Assembly: GCA_016342285.1 (NCBI GenBank) | Contig: JAEINQ010000008.1 | Coordinates: 61,198 to 125,197 of the forward strand | DNA from: Desulfobacterales bacterium | GTDB taxonomy: Bacteria > Desulfobacterota > Desulfobacteria > Desulfobacterales > JAEINQ01 | Length of the DNA stretch: 64,000 nt | Reading direction: 5' to 3' | Part shown: in pieces, positions 18,114 through 26,022 of the stretch | How the letters are laid out: each line of letters begins with the position of its first letter | Position numbering within the stretch: position 1 is the stretch's first letter | Notes under the pieces: generated by a model | The model's input: the letters and a program-made list of their open reading frames with translations, nothing else | The model's database searches: none | What the model was told of the DNA's origin: nothing | Translations under genes and position numbers: made by a program

Positions 18114-18911
18114 GTGACTCAGAATGGTGACAAAAACATCTCCAGTGAGTTGAGCAACCGTCTGGACTCCCTCTTCTCGGACTCGGCAGAAAGGGCCACC
18201 GATGGCAGCCATTTGAAACCAAGCACTGCCGAACCCGAGCGAACGGATCAATCGGATGATTCTTCAAGGGCGGATGTCAACGCATTGCCCGGCAGGGTGG
18301 CTGATAATGCCGCCGTATCGGACAAATCGCCGCTCTTGGACCTGCAAGCCATCATTCTTTCCCTCGACTGGGAAATCACCGATGATACCATGAACCGCCT
18401 TCTTGATGAGATCGAGCGACTCAAAGGGGTTTACCGCAAAGAAAGATTGCCCCTGATGTTTTTACAGCTCCACGCCTCGGTGGGCAAATATATCAGCACC
18501 CGCAAGGCCAGTGCCCATCCGGATTCCATCAAACTGCTTCACTCCATTTATGGCGGACTGCATCAGTTGTTGACTTCAGTGGGGATGAACGAAGCGCAAA
18601 AGAAAAAAATTCTTTCCACTGAAGTCGACAAATTCAAAAAGCTCAAAGAACAGATTCTCATCGCAAAGTCGGATACCGCTTCGGCTCGCAGAAAACCGTC
18701 ATCCCGACCTCTTGAAACAGCGCTGGTCCCATCCGATAATGTAGGGGATGGCTTAGCAGAAAAAATTCAACAGAAAGCACTGTCGGCCGGAGATGATGCC
18801 CCACCCATCGATGGTGACAGATTGCAGACGGCCGTAGAGGAATTAAAGCAGGTGATCCGGGATGAAATCGCCTCACTGAGAAAAGAAATCATATCGATGA
18901 TCAAGGGGTAG
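18114..18911 (+). CDS. Unrecognised protein coupled to the MglA-like gene
   Basis: 265 residues from a GTG, 4 bp after the mglA-like stop. Residues 1-75 are polar and probably disordered. Residues 78-175 form a compact helical block with conserved-looking features (IILSLDWEITDDTMNRLLDE, YRKERLPLMFLQLHASVGKY, AHPDSIKLLHSIYGGLHQLL). Residues 190-235 are again polar, and the end (LQTAVEELKQVIRDEIASLR) is a likely coiled coil. I recognise no family. The spacing suggests it works with the MglA/LC7 pair, as a partner or effector, but that is inference. Confidence 0.75.
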   Translation: MTQNGDKNISSELSNRLDSLFSDSAERATDGSHLKPSTAEPERTDQSDDSSRADVNALPGRVADNAAVSDKSPLLDLQAIILSLDWEITDDTMNRLLDEIERLKGVYRKERLPLMFLQLHASVGKYISTRKASAHPDSIKLLHSIYGGLHQLLTSVGMNEAQKKKILSTEVDKFKKLKEQILIAKSDTASARRKPSSRPLETALVPSDNVGDGLAEKIQQKALSAGDDAPPIDGDRLQTAVEELKQVIRDEIASLRKEIISMIKG

Positions 18912-19009
18912 GGAAACTCAAACCGGACGCCGGCAAATCACATTCTATTTCAAGTTAAATGCGAGCAAAAAAGTCCCGATAAAAACCAGTACTTTCAGGA
19001 GGCATGTGA

Positions 19010-19474
19010 ATGAGCGACTTTCCCGGCGATATTTCCGCGTTGGTCTTCAGGGGCTCAGTCAAGGGAAATATCGGTGAATTTTCCCTGGACAGCCAGATGC
19101 TGAAGGTGCTGATGCAACTCGACGGCAAAAAAAACATTGCCACCGTAACCAAAGCCTGCGGCTTGAGCCTGGTAGAAGTCAAGGCGGTCCTGACCCGACT
19201 GAAAATGCTCGATTTGATTGAGCAAATAGAAAATGCGATACCGACCCTCAGTGACGATTTCTTCGACTACCTCAGCAGCCAGTATTCCATTGCCTTGGGC
19301 CCTATTGCCGAGGTCCTGATCGATGATGAAATTCAGGAACTCGGCGGAAAACAGAATCGGATCCCCAAGCACCGTGCCGCTGAACTGGTCAACAACTTGG
19401 CCAGACAAATCCCCCGAAACGAAAAACGCGTCGCCTTTCAACAAGCCATGGTCCAGCGAATCCGCGAGGGATAA
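19010..19474 (+). CDS. Unrecognised protein with winged-helix-like N-terminus
   Basis: 154 residues. Residues 20-75 (FSLDSQMLKVLMQLDGKKNI, then VTKACGLSLVEVKAVLTRLKML) resemble a winged helix-turn-helix of the kind found in PqqD-like or DUF4388-linked proteins. Residues 85-154 are helical (SSQYSIALGPIAEVLIDDEI, AAELVNNLARQIPRNEKRVA). AGGAGGCATGTGA precedes the ATG. It may bind DNA or act as a protein-interaction adaptor. No membrane segment. Confidence 0.72.
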   Translation: MSDFPGDISALVFRGSVKGNIGEFSLDSQMLKVLMQLDGKKNIATVTKACGLSLVEVKAVLTRLKMLDLIEQIENAIPTLSDDFFDYLSSQYSIALGPIAEVLIDDEIQELGGKQNRIPKHRAAELVNNLARQIPRNEKRVAFQQAMVQRIREG

Positions 19475-19602
19475 ACACCCGCGGCCGCCCACCCCAGGAG
19501 GAAACAGTTCCGCCCATCGTTCGGTTGGCCGTCGGGTCCTTTTGATCCCCCTGAAGACGGTAGTAAAAAGAAGCAAGGCAACAAAATCAAGGAGAGCCCA
19601 AA

Positions 19603-20820
19603 ATGACTGTCACAGTAATCTGCGAAGAATGCGGAAAAACCTACCATATTCCGGCATCGAAGCTTGAAAAAATGCAGGGCTCCGCCATCCAGACGCCGTG
19701 CAAACAGTGCGGCCACATTCTGACCATTGAAAAACCCGCGGCAGTGGAGACAAGCGTTGATTCCATTCTCTCCGTGGCAAAACCGGTTTCGGATGCGGTC
19801 GGATACCAGGCGACCCAGGAGATCGACCCACCGTCACTGGATCAATTTGAAGATTTCGAACCGGCCGTAACGGAACCGACAAAAAGTGCCGCCACGCCGG
19901 CAAAGACCAAAAAAATCGCAGCACCGAACGTCAAGACCAAGGGGCTTGGTCTGAGAAGCAAAATGATTCTCCTGTTTCTCGTGGTTCCCCTGATTCTCAT
20001 GGCCATTTCCGGTTTCATATCCCTGCGACAGATGAATATCCTTTCGACCAGCATCGCCGAAGATAGCTCAGACATCGTCATCCAACTCGGCGAGGAAAGC
20101 GTCACAAACACGGCGCACGCTGTAGCCAGGGAGTGCCAGCTATACCTGGCCAACCAGCCAAATCTGAACGCGGAAAACTTTGCCACCGATTCGATGTTCA
20201 ACAAAATCGCCACCCAAAAAGTCGGGAAAACCGGCTACACTGTCCTTTACTCGGGAAGCCCTTTCACCCTGTGGACCCATCCCAATGCAAAGTTAATTGG
20301 GGCCGACGTCGTTGCAGGGATGAAACAGGCTTTAGGCACTGATTTCAGCCAATGGTACAACATCGTTGGGGATGCCGACAAGGGGAAGAACGTCCAGCGT
20401 CAAGGCTACTACCTGTGGAAGGACGCCGATGGCATTAAAAGGGAGAAATTCATGGTGATCTCGCCCATTCGCGGGACACGGTACGGCATTGCCGCCACCA
20501 CCTACATTCACGAATTTACCCAGCCCCTGAAAAAACTGGAAAGCCGGACCAATCAGGCGGCCAGTGAGGCCCGAAACATCAATTTCGCCATCATGATCGT
20601 CACCTTGATCGTGGTGGGACTGATCGTCTCCCTTTACGGCCACCGACTGACCAACAACATCAAACACCTAACCGATGTCGCAGACCGCATCAGCGTCGGT
20701 GAACTCGATGCCGAGATCCAGATCCGGTCCACCGATGAAATTGGCAGCCTGGCCGATGCCATATCCCGCATGCAGGACAGTCTCCGGTTGTCCATCATGC
20801 GGTTGAGGCGCAAGCGGTAA
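19603..20820 (+). CDS. Zinc-ribbon membrane sensor with periplasmic domain and HAMP, no output domain
   Basis: 405 residues. An N-terminal MJ0042-like zinc ribbon (C7-x2-C10 ... C33-x2-C36) is followed by a polar linker, a membrane helix about 121-141, a periplasmic Cache-like sensor domain (GKTGYTVLYSGSPFTLWTHP, then GYYLWKDADG and KFMVISPIRGTRYGIAATT), a second helix about 325-345 and a HAMP domain (THLTDVADR-type block, about 345-395). It ends about 10 residues later, with no kinase, cyclase or methyl-accepting domain. It probably signals through a partner, perhaps via the zinc ribbon. AAGGAGAGCCC precedes the ATG. Confidence 0.82.
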   Translation: MTVTVICEECGKTYHIPASKLEKMQGSAIQTPCKQCGHILTIEKPAAVETSVDSILSVAKPVSDAVGYQATQEIDPPSLDQFEDFEPAVTEPTKSAATPAKTKKIAAPNVKTKGLGLRSKMILLFLVVPLILMAISGFISLRQMNILSTSIAEDSSDIVIQLGEESVTNTAHAVARECQLYLANQPNLNAENFATDSMFNKIATQKVGKTGYTVLYSGSPFTLWTHPNAKLIGADVVAGMKQALGTDFSQWYNIVGDADKGKNVQRQGYYLWKDADGIKREKFMVISPIRGTRYGIAATTYIHEFTQPLKKLESRTNQAASEARNINFAIMIVTLIVVGLIVSLYGHRLTNNIKHLTDVADRISVGELDAEIQIRSTDEIGSLADAISRMQDSLRLSIMRLRRKR

Positions 20821-20907
20821 ATCGATTCAAACTGGACGTTGCCGACCTAACCCGGACCCTGCATCCACGGGGTCCAGCAAATCCAATCGTTTGTTGCAGG
20901 AGTTCCA

Positions 20908-21924
20908 ATGATCATCGTTCCCAAAACCGACCCGATTATCAAGAATCTGAACAGTTATTATCTCAACATCGAAAGGCTGATCGAACACTATCGCGGCGAA
21001 CTGGCCTCCGGGGGCATCCACTTTGTGTCCAACACCGCTGAAGGCATTCTGTTTTTCGATGACATCGCCCTTCTGGGCGGTGTCATGGAGGACAAAACCG
21101 GACGAATAAGCGGCACTGGGGCCATCGCTTCCATCATCGCCACCCTTCAGAACAACAATTTTACGGTAGCAATCTATGGTATCGATCCGGACATCATCCA
21201 TTTCTGGGCCCGTCTGCCCGAAGCCATCCCGTTGCACAGCGACCTGAGCGCCGAATTCACGGACATTGAGCGCCTGATTGCCAAAATGAGCTCGGAAAAA
21301 CTCACCGGGTTCATCGACGTCTCTTTTGCCAAAGGCGGAAAAAACGGCATCCTCTTTTTCAATGATGGCAACATCGTCAATTGCACGTGTTCGTGGAAAG
21401 CAGACGGGGTCGACAATCTTTCCGGGGCAACGCAGCAGCTTCTGGTGCAAGCGGTCAGAAAAGCGCCTGACGGGGTGTTCAATGTCAGCCGGATCCCGCT
21501 TGAAAAGGCAACCCAGGGGGTTCCGGAAATTGTACCCGACATTGATGCCACGGAAGAAAGCGCATCAAAAGCAGCCGAACCGACCCTGGCCATGGCTCAG
21601 GACCTGTTGTTGATATTGGAAAAAACCGTTAAAACCCACAAAAAGAAACAGGCAACCGATTTCGGAAAACTGCTCCGCAAGAAATTCATTAAAAAAGCGG
21701 AACGTTATGATTTTCTGGACCCATTCAGCGGCGAGTTCGAATATGCTGACGGGACCATCCGGTACAAAGGATCGGCGGAAATAGCACAAGTGCTTCAAGG
21801 CGTTATTGAAAGCGCCAAGGAACTGGCCGATGAGCTCGGCCTGCTCTACGAATTCGTCAATAATACGGCGCCATGGAAGGAAAAATACGCTTCAGAAACA
21901 TCCGGGGCTGATATCGACATCTAA
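20908..21924 (+). CDS. PATAN (DUF4388)-type protein with two related repeats
   Basis: 338 residues. Two similar segments, about 23-60 (LIEHYRGELASGGIHFVSN, then GILFFDDIALLGG) and about 120-160 (LIAKMSSEKLTGFIDVSF, then KNGILFFNDGNIVNC), have the PATAN pattern of GILFF plus a short turn. A polar linker about 195-235 leads to a C-terminal domain (DFGKLLRKKFIKKAERYDFL, then an ASP-rich turn, then VLQGVIESAKELADELG). PATAN domains are protein-interaction modules of bacterial two-component and GTPase systems. Neighbours are the sensor and two REC-PATAN regulators. Confidence 0.78.
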   Translation: MIIVPKTDPIIKNLNSYYLNIERLIEHYRGELASGGIHFVSNTAEGILFFDDIALLGGVMEDKTGRISGTGAIASIIATLQNNNFTVAIYGIDPDIIHFWARLPEAIPLHSDLSAEFTDIERLIAKMSSEKLTGFIDVSFAKGGKNGILFFNDGNIVNCTCSWKADGVDNLSGATQQLLVQAVRKAPDGVFNVSRIPLEKATQGVPEIVPDIDATEESASKAAEPTLAMAQDLLLILEKTVKTHKKKQATDFGKLLRKKFIKKAERYDFLDPFSGEFEYADGTIRYKGSAEIAQVLQGVIESAKELADELGLLYEFVNNTAPWKEKYASETSGADIDI

Positions 21925-22056
21925 TTTATGAAGCTGAAATCATTATATATTGTTATATGCCTTCGATCTCTTCGTGTCCTTCGTGGTAAAATATAGAGTT
22001 TTTATGGACACCGCGAATCGAAACCAAAACGCCGTCTACCATCCACCGGAGGGGTA

Positions 22057-23187
22057 ATGATCCGCAAAGTGCTGATTGTCGATGACGATCAAATCTGGCT
22101 TCGTCTCATTAAAAAAAAGTTTGAGAACTTTTCAGAGTCTTTTGAGACTGTTACCGCCATTGACGGCATGGAGGCCGTGCAGAAACTCAAGGAACGCGCC
22201 ATCTCTCTGGTGGTGACCGATCTGCAGATGCCCCATATGGACGGATTGACCCTGCTGGCCCACCTGTCGGAGCAATACCCGGATATCCCCGTGATCATCA
22301 TGACCGCCTACAGTTCCCCCAATTCCAAAAAAAGCGTCCTCGACGGTGGGGCCGCGGGCTATATCGAAAAGCCTTTTGTGGTGGAAGATCTGGCGGAAAA
22401 AATCAAGGCCACCCTGGAAAAGGAGTCCGAAGGCGGCACCCTTCAGACAGTGCCGCTGGACATGTTCATTCAACTCATCGAGATGGAGCAAAAGACCTGC
22501 ACCATCCGAATACGAAACAAAGCCACGGGCAAACAGGGTGTGCTCTTTTTCAACAACGGCAACTTCATGGAAGCCCGCTACCACGATCTTCAGGGAACAG
22601 AGGCAGCATACAAAATTTTTGCATGGGACAAGGTCACCCTTTCCATTCAAGATGACTGCACCATCAAGGAAAAACGCATTGAAGGCGATCTTCAGGCCAT
22701 TCTTTTTGATGCCATTCGCATGAAGGACGAGGCCACAGGGGATAGCACGGTCGACGAGGCCCCACCCCAAACGCTTATGGGGTCAATTGACCTCTCCCCG
22801 GAGGAGGTTTTGGACACCGCGCCCAATGAGGCCCTGCCCCAAGCGCTTATGGAATCGGACGATCTTCCCATGGAAGCGGACATGGACACGGCGCCGCCTC
22901 CACCCGAGCCCTTTAGGGCTCCAGCCGATCAAATTCGTGACCGGATCGCCAGCCACATGGGTCAGGTCAAAGGAATCAACGACATCTATCGGGATTCATC
23001 CTGGGACAATCTTCTGGCCCACACCGCTTCCCTGGGCCAGTTTTTCGACGCCGGCAGTTTGAAAAGCGCATTTATCGCCAAGGGAGATACCAATGACTAT
23101 ATTATCTTGCCAGGCAAACCGACAACGGTGGTCGCCGTCGGCACCGACTGCCCGCGGGACCGTTTATTGAATCTGCTGAACGAATGA
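22057..23187 (+). CDS. Response regulator REC-PATAN with C-terminal LC7-like domain, paralog 1
   Basis: 376 residues. Receiver 1-120 (VDDD, phospho-Asp in VVTDLQMPHMDG, K in YIEKPFVVEDL), PATAN domain about 130-225 (VPLDMFIQLIEMEQKTCTIR, GVLFFNNGNFMEARY), an acidic/proline linker about 230-290, then an LC7-like module about 290-376 (SLGQFFDAGSLKSAFIAKGD, CPRDRLLNLL). It is strongly similar along its whole length to the protein at 24483. GGAGGGGTA precedes the ATG. There is no DNA-binding domain, so output is probably by protein contact. Confidence 0.83.
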   Translation: MIRKVLIVDDDQIWLRLIKKKFENFSESFETVTAIDGMEAVQKLKERAISLVVTDLQMPHMDGLTLLAHLSEQYPDIPVIIMTAYSSPNSKKSVLDGGAAGYIEKPFVVEDLAEKIKATLEKESEGGTLQTVPLDMFIQLIEMEQKTCTIRIRNKATGKQGVLFFNNGNFMEARYHDLQGTEAAYKIFAWDKVTLSIQDDCTIKEKRIEGDLQAILFDAIRMKDEATGDSTVDEAPPQTLMGSIDLSPEEVLDTAPNEALPQALMESDDLPMEADMDTAPPPPEPFRAPADQIRDRIASHMGQVKGINDIYRDSSWDNLLAHTASLGQFFDAGSLKSAFIAKGDTNDYIILPGKPTTVVAVGTDCPRDRLLNLLNE

Positions 23188-23251
23188 ACACTACGGGATA
23201 TTTCAACGGAAATCTATTCCCATGGGCGTTTGATTCACGAGGACAGACGGA

Positions 23252-23605
23252 ATGAAAGAATGCTTTCACGATCTTCTTCAACTCGACGATGTTCATGGCA
23301 TCATGTTCTTTCAACATGACGGCGCCATGGTGTATTCCGAATTCCGAAAGAAACCGCCGAGAGACGTCAGCGAACTGGACTGGCCAAGCCTGCTGTCGTT
23401 TTTTACCAACGTTCAAGAGGCGGAGCTGGTTTTCGAGAAGGCACGTTTTTGTATCCGACAAACCGAATCCGGCTTTCTGGTCATCGTGACGGGGCCGTTT
23501 GCCCTGATCTCCATGGTCCGACTCAACTGCGCCATCATTTTACCGACCCTGGAAAAGTCAAGCCAAAAGTCAAAGGGGTTCAAACGCTTTTTCACCCGCA
23601 AGTAG
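23252..23605 (+). CDS. Small LC7-like protein, paralog 1
   Basis: 117 residues. The pattern DVHGIMFF-x6-MVYSEFRKK ... DWPSLLSFFTNVQEAELVFE ... MVRLNCAIILP matches the 105-residue protein at 25516 and has the strand/helix order of Roadblock/LC7 folds. A basic tail (KGFKRFFTRK) is unique to this copy. GAGGACAGACGG precedes the ATG. It lies 64 bp after its REC-PATAN partner. Function is unknown; LC7 proteins commonly dimerise and bind small GTPases such as the MglA-like protein in this island. Confidence 0.75.
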   Translation: MKECFHDLLQLDDVHGIMFFQHDGAMVYSEFRKKPPRDVSELDWPSLLSFFTNVQEAELVFEKARFCIRQTESGFLVIVTGPFALISMVRLNCAIILPTLEKSSQKSKGFKRFFTRK

Positions 23606-23631
23606 GAAATCTTGGACGTGGAATTAGATCG

Positions 23632-24357
23632 ATGCGCATTGCGGTAATTTCGGATATACACGGCAACCTTGATGCATTCAAATGCGTCCTGGCCGACATG
23701 ACCCCTGCCACCGTCGATACGGTCTACAGCCTGGGAGACAATGTCGGTTATGGCCCCCAACCGGAAGAGGTACTCGCCCTGATCCGCCACCACGGCATCC
23801 CTTCAGTGATGGGCAATCACGAGTTGGCCCTTTCCGATCCGGTTATCCTTCGATGGTTCAACCCCACCGCCAGAACCTCGCTTGAGCGAACCCGAGACAT
23901 GCTCTCCGAGGTGTCCCTGGCCACCATCTTCGACCTGCCGACTGCCCTGACAGCGCAACAGTGCCGCTTCGTCCATGGGTTTCCGCCGGATTCGCCGACC
24001 ACCTATCTCTTTCAGGTGGGCGACAGCGCTCTCGAACAAGCCTTTTCCAACATAACCGAGCGCCTGTGCTTTGTTGGGCACACCCACGAACTGCTCATGA
24101 TTTCCTTCGACGGCAAGCATCTGCGGCGCCATGATCTTGCCCAGGGGGTAATCACCTTGGACCCCGCCTGCCGCTACCTCATCAATATCGGCAGCGTCGG
24201 TCAACCCAGAGATGGAAACAACAATGCCAAATACGTCATCTGGGATACAATTACCGACTGCCTCGACATACGTTTTGTCCCCTACGACATTGCTTCGGTG
24301 GTCAAAAAAATCGAAGTCGCCGGCCTTCCCGAAGCGCATGCCAAACGCCTGTGGTAG
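23632..24357 (+). CDS. Calcineurin-type metallophosphoesterase
   Basis: About 241 residues. Motifs of the calcineurin superfamily are complete: SDIHGN (about 8-13), GDNVGYGP, GNHELAL, VHG and GHTHELLM, giving the two-metal site. Proteins of this size in the MJ0936/YfcE-like group hydrolyse phosphodiesters, sometimes cyclic nucleotides; the substrate here is unknown. I place the start at the ATG 23632. The gene sits between the two REC-PATAN/LC7 modules, so it may remove a nucleotide signal in the same pathway (inference). Confidence 0.88.
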   Translation: MRIAVISDIHGNLDAFKCVLADMTPATVDTVYSLGDNVGYGPQPEEVLALIRHHGIPSVMGNHELALSDPVILRWFNPTARTSLERTRDMLSEVSLATIFDLPTALTAQQCRFVHGFPPDSPTTYLFQVGDSALEQAFSNITERLCFVGHTHELLMISFDGKHLRRHDLAQGVITLDPACRYLINIGSVGQPRDGNNNAKYVIWDTITDCLDIRFVPYDIASVVKKIEVAGLPEAHAKRLW

Positions 24358-24379
24358 CATCGCGTGATAGGAATCTTTC

Positions 24380-24408
24380 TTGACATTATGGTCGAAGGCC
24401 TCAATAAT
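24380..24408 (+). promoter_or_regulatory. Sigma-70-type promoter before the second REC-PATAN gene
   Basis: TTGACA (24380-24385), 17-bp spacer, AATAAT (24403-24408): a full -35 and five of six -10 bases. The next start codon is 74 bp further on (24483). It suggests that the second REC-PATAN/LC7 module, and perhaps the ATPase after it, has its own transcript. Confidence 0.55.
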
Positions 24409-24482
24409 ACAACGAATTAACCATATGAAACAGTTTTGTCGGATTTGGCGACCTGATTGCCATCCGCGGAGATATCGAGAAG

Positions 24483-25505
24483 ATGAAAAAGAAAATCCTT
24501 TTCGTGGATGATGACCGGATTCTGAGACGACTCGTTCAGAAGAAACTGGAGGCATACTCCGACGACTTTGCCACCGAGTTGGCCACGGACGGCATGGATG
24601 CAGTGGAAAAACTCAAAATAGAAGCCATCAGTGTCGTTGTCACCGACTTGCATATGCCACGCATGGATGGATTTTCCCTATTGGCTCACCTGTCCGAACA
24701 TTACCCGGACATTCCGGTGATCATTCTGACGGCATTCGGTACGCCCGATTCCAGGCGCGCCGTGTTGGAAAGCGGCGCAGCCGGCTTTATGGAAAAACCC
24801 TTCGGTGTCGAGGAACTGGCCCGAAAAATAAAAACGTCCCTGAAACGACAGGTCGATGGTGGTATCCTGCAATCCGTACCGCTCAACACCTTCATTCAGC
24901 TCATTGAGATGGAGCAAAAGACATGCACCATCCGGGTCATCAGCCGGGAAACGGAAAAGACCGGCGTTCTCTTTATTAAAGAGGGCCAGCTCTTCGATGC
25001 ACGAATTCGGGAATTACATGGCAAGGAGGCGGCATTTGAGATTCTATCGTGGGAAAAGGTGACCCTTTCCATTCAAGATACGTGCGTTTTGAAGGAAAAC
25101 CGAATCAATGAAGATCTTCAGGCCATTCTCTTCGATGCCATGCGCATCAAGGATGAAACTCTGGCCGGAGATATCCCGCAGGAATCCGACGCCGAAGCCG
25201 ACGGTTCCTTCTCTGACCCGTCGCCGGAACCCATCTCCCCTCTGGAGCGTATCAAAAACCGTCTATCAGGCCTTCTCAGGGGGCGTCCGGGTCTCGAATC
25301 CGTCGAAATCTCCGACGAATGGGATGCCGTGGTTTCCAAAGCGTCGGAACTTGGTCAAAGCCTTCTGGTCGGAGATCTCAAGTCATGCTTTATCGATTCC
25401 GGAAGCCAGGATCAGACAATCCTTCTGACAGGCGACCTTACCGTAAAGGTGACGCTGAACAAACATTTTCCCAGAGAGATCATTCGAAGCGTGCTTTACG
25501 AATAA
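24483..25505 (+). CDS. Response regulator REC-PATAN with C-terminal LC7-like domain, paralog 2
   Basis: 340 residues. Receiver 1-120 (VDDD, phospho-Asp in VVTDLHMPRMDG, K in FMEKPFGVEEL), PATAN 130-225 (VPLNTFIQLIEMEQKTCTIR, GVLFIKEGQLFDARI), linker 225-255, LC7-like 255-340 (SELGQSLLVGDLKSCFIDSG). Long identical stretches with the protein at 22057 (LLAHLSE-x-YPDIPVII, DLQAILFDA) show a tandem duplication. The linker is shorter and lacks the repeated acidic/proline segment of paralog 1. Confidence 0.84.
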   Translation: MKKKILFVDDDRILRRLVQKKLEAYSDDFATELATDGMDAVEKLKIEAISVVVTDLHMPRMDGFSLLAHLSEHYPDIPVIILTAFGTPDSRRAVLESGAAGFMEKPFGVEELARKIKTSLKRQVDGGILQSVPLNTFIQLIEMEQKTCTIRVISRETEKTGVLFIKEGQLFDARIRELHGKEAAFEILSWEKVTLSIQDTCVLKENRINEDLQAILFDAMRIKDETLAGDIPQESDAEADGSFSDPSPEPISPLERIKNRLSGLLRGRPGLESVEISDEWDAVVSKASELGQSLLVGDLKSCFIDSGSQDQTILLTGDLTVKVTLNKHFPREIIRSVLYE

Positions 25506-25515
25506 AGGATATCGA

Positions 25516-25833
25516 ATGAAAGCCCTTTTCCAGGAAATCATGGACATCGAAGATGTTCACGGAATTCTTTTTGTCTCCCTTAGAGGCAATCTGGTTTATG
25601 AAGAATTTGAAAAAAAATCCAGAGCAAAGCCAAGCGGAATCGACTGGTCCTCCTTAATCAAAACCTTTGCCGGCATTCGGGAAGCTGAGCTGGTTTTCAA
25701 TAATCATCGGATCTTTTTTCGCACCACCGAATTGGGATATGTCTTCGTCGTCATGGGGTGGCACGCCCATATCGCTCTGGTTCGGCTCAATTGCACCCAG
25801 GCGTTGCCTTCTTACCCGTTTGTCCCGACCTGA
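25516..25833 (+). CDS. Small LC7-like protein, paralog 2
   Basis: 105 residues, 10 bp after its REC-PATAN partner. EDVHGILFVSLRGNLVYEEF, then IREAELVFNN, GYVFVVMGW and LVRLNC align with the protein at 23252. As in paralog 1, no enzymatic motif is visible. It lacks the basic tail. The pairing of a REC-PATAN protein with a small LC7-like protein is kept in both copies, which points to a functional pair. Confidence 0.76.
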   Translation: MKALFQEIMDIEDVHGILFVSLRGNLVYEEFEKKSRAKPSGIDWSSLIKTFAGIREAELVFNNHRIFFRTTELGYVFVVMGWHAHIALVRLNCTQALPSYPFVPT

Positions 25834-26022
25834 TACCCCCCGGCATTTTCTCTGCGCCGGCCACCGTCTTAACCGATTCGTCACACTGTCCTGCTTGCAG
25901 GGGTGAATCGTAAAAAATTCCGGCCCCGAGGACGCATTGAAAAAACACGCACCCGTGAAAACCGGCCCCAAGTTCAAACCCGTGTGGGGAAAACGGTTCA
26001 CGGCTTTATCGGATTGGACCAG

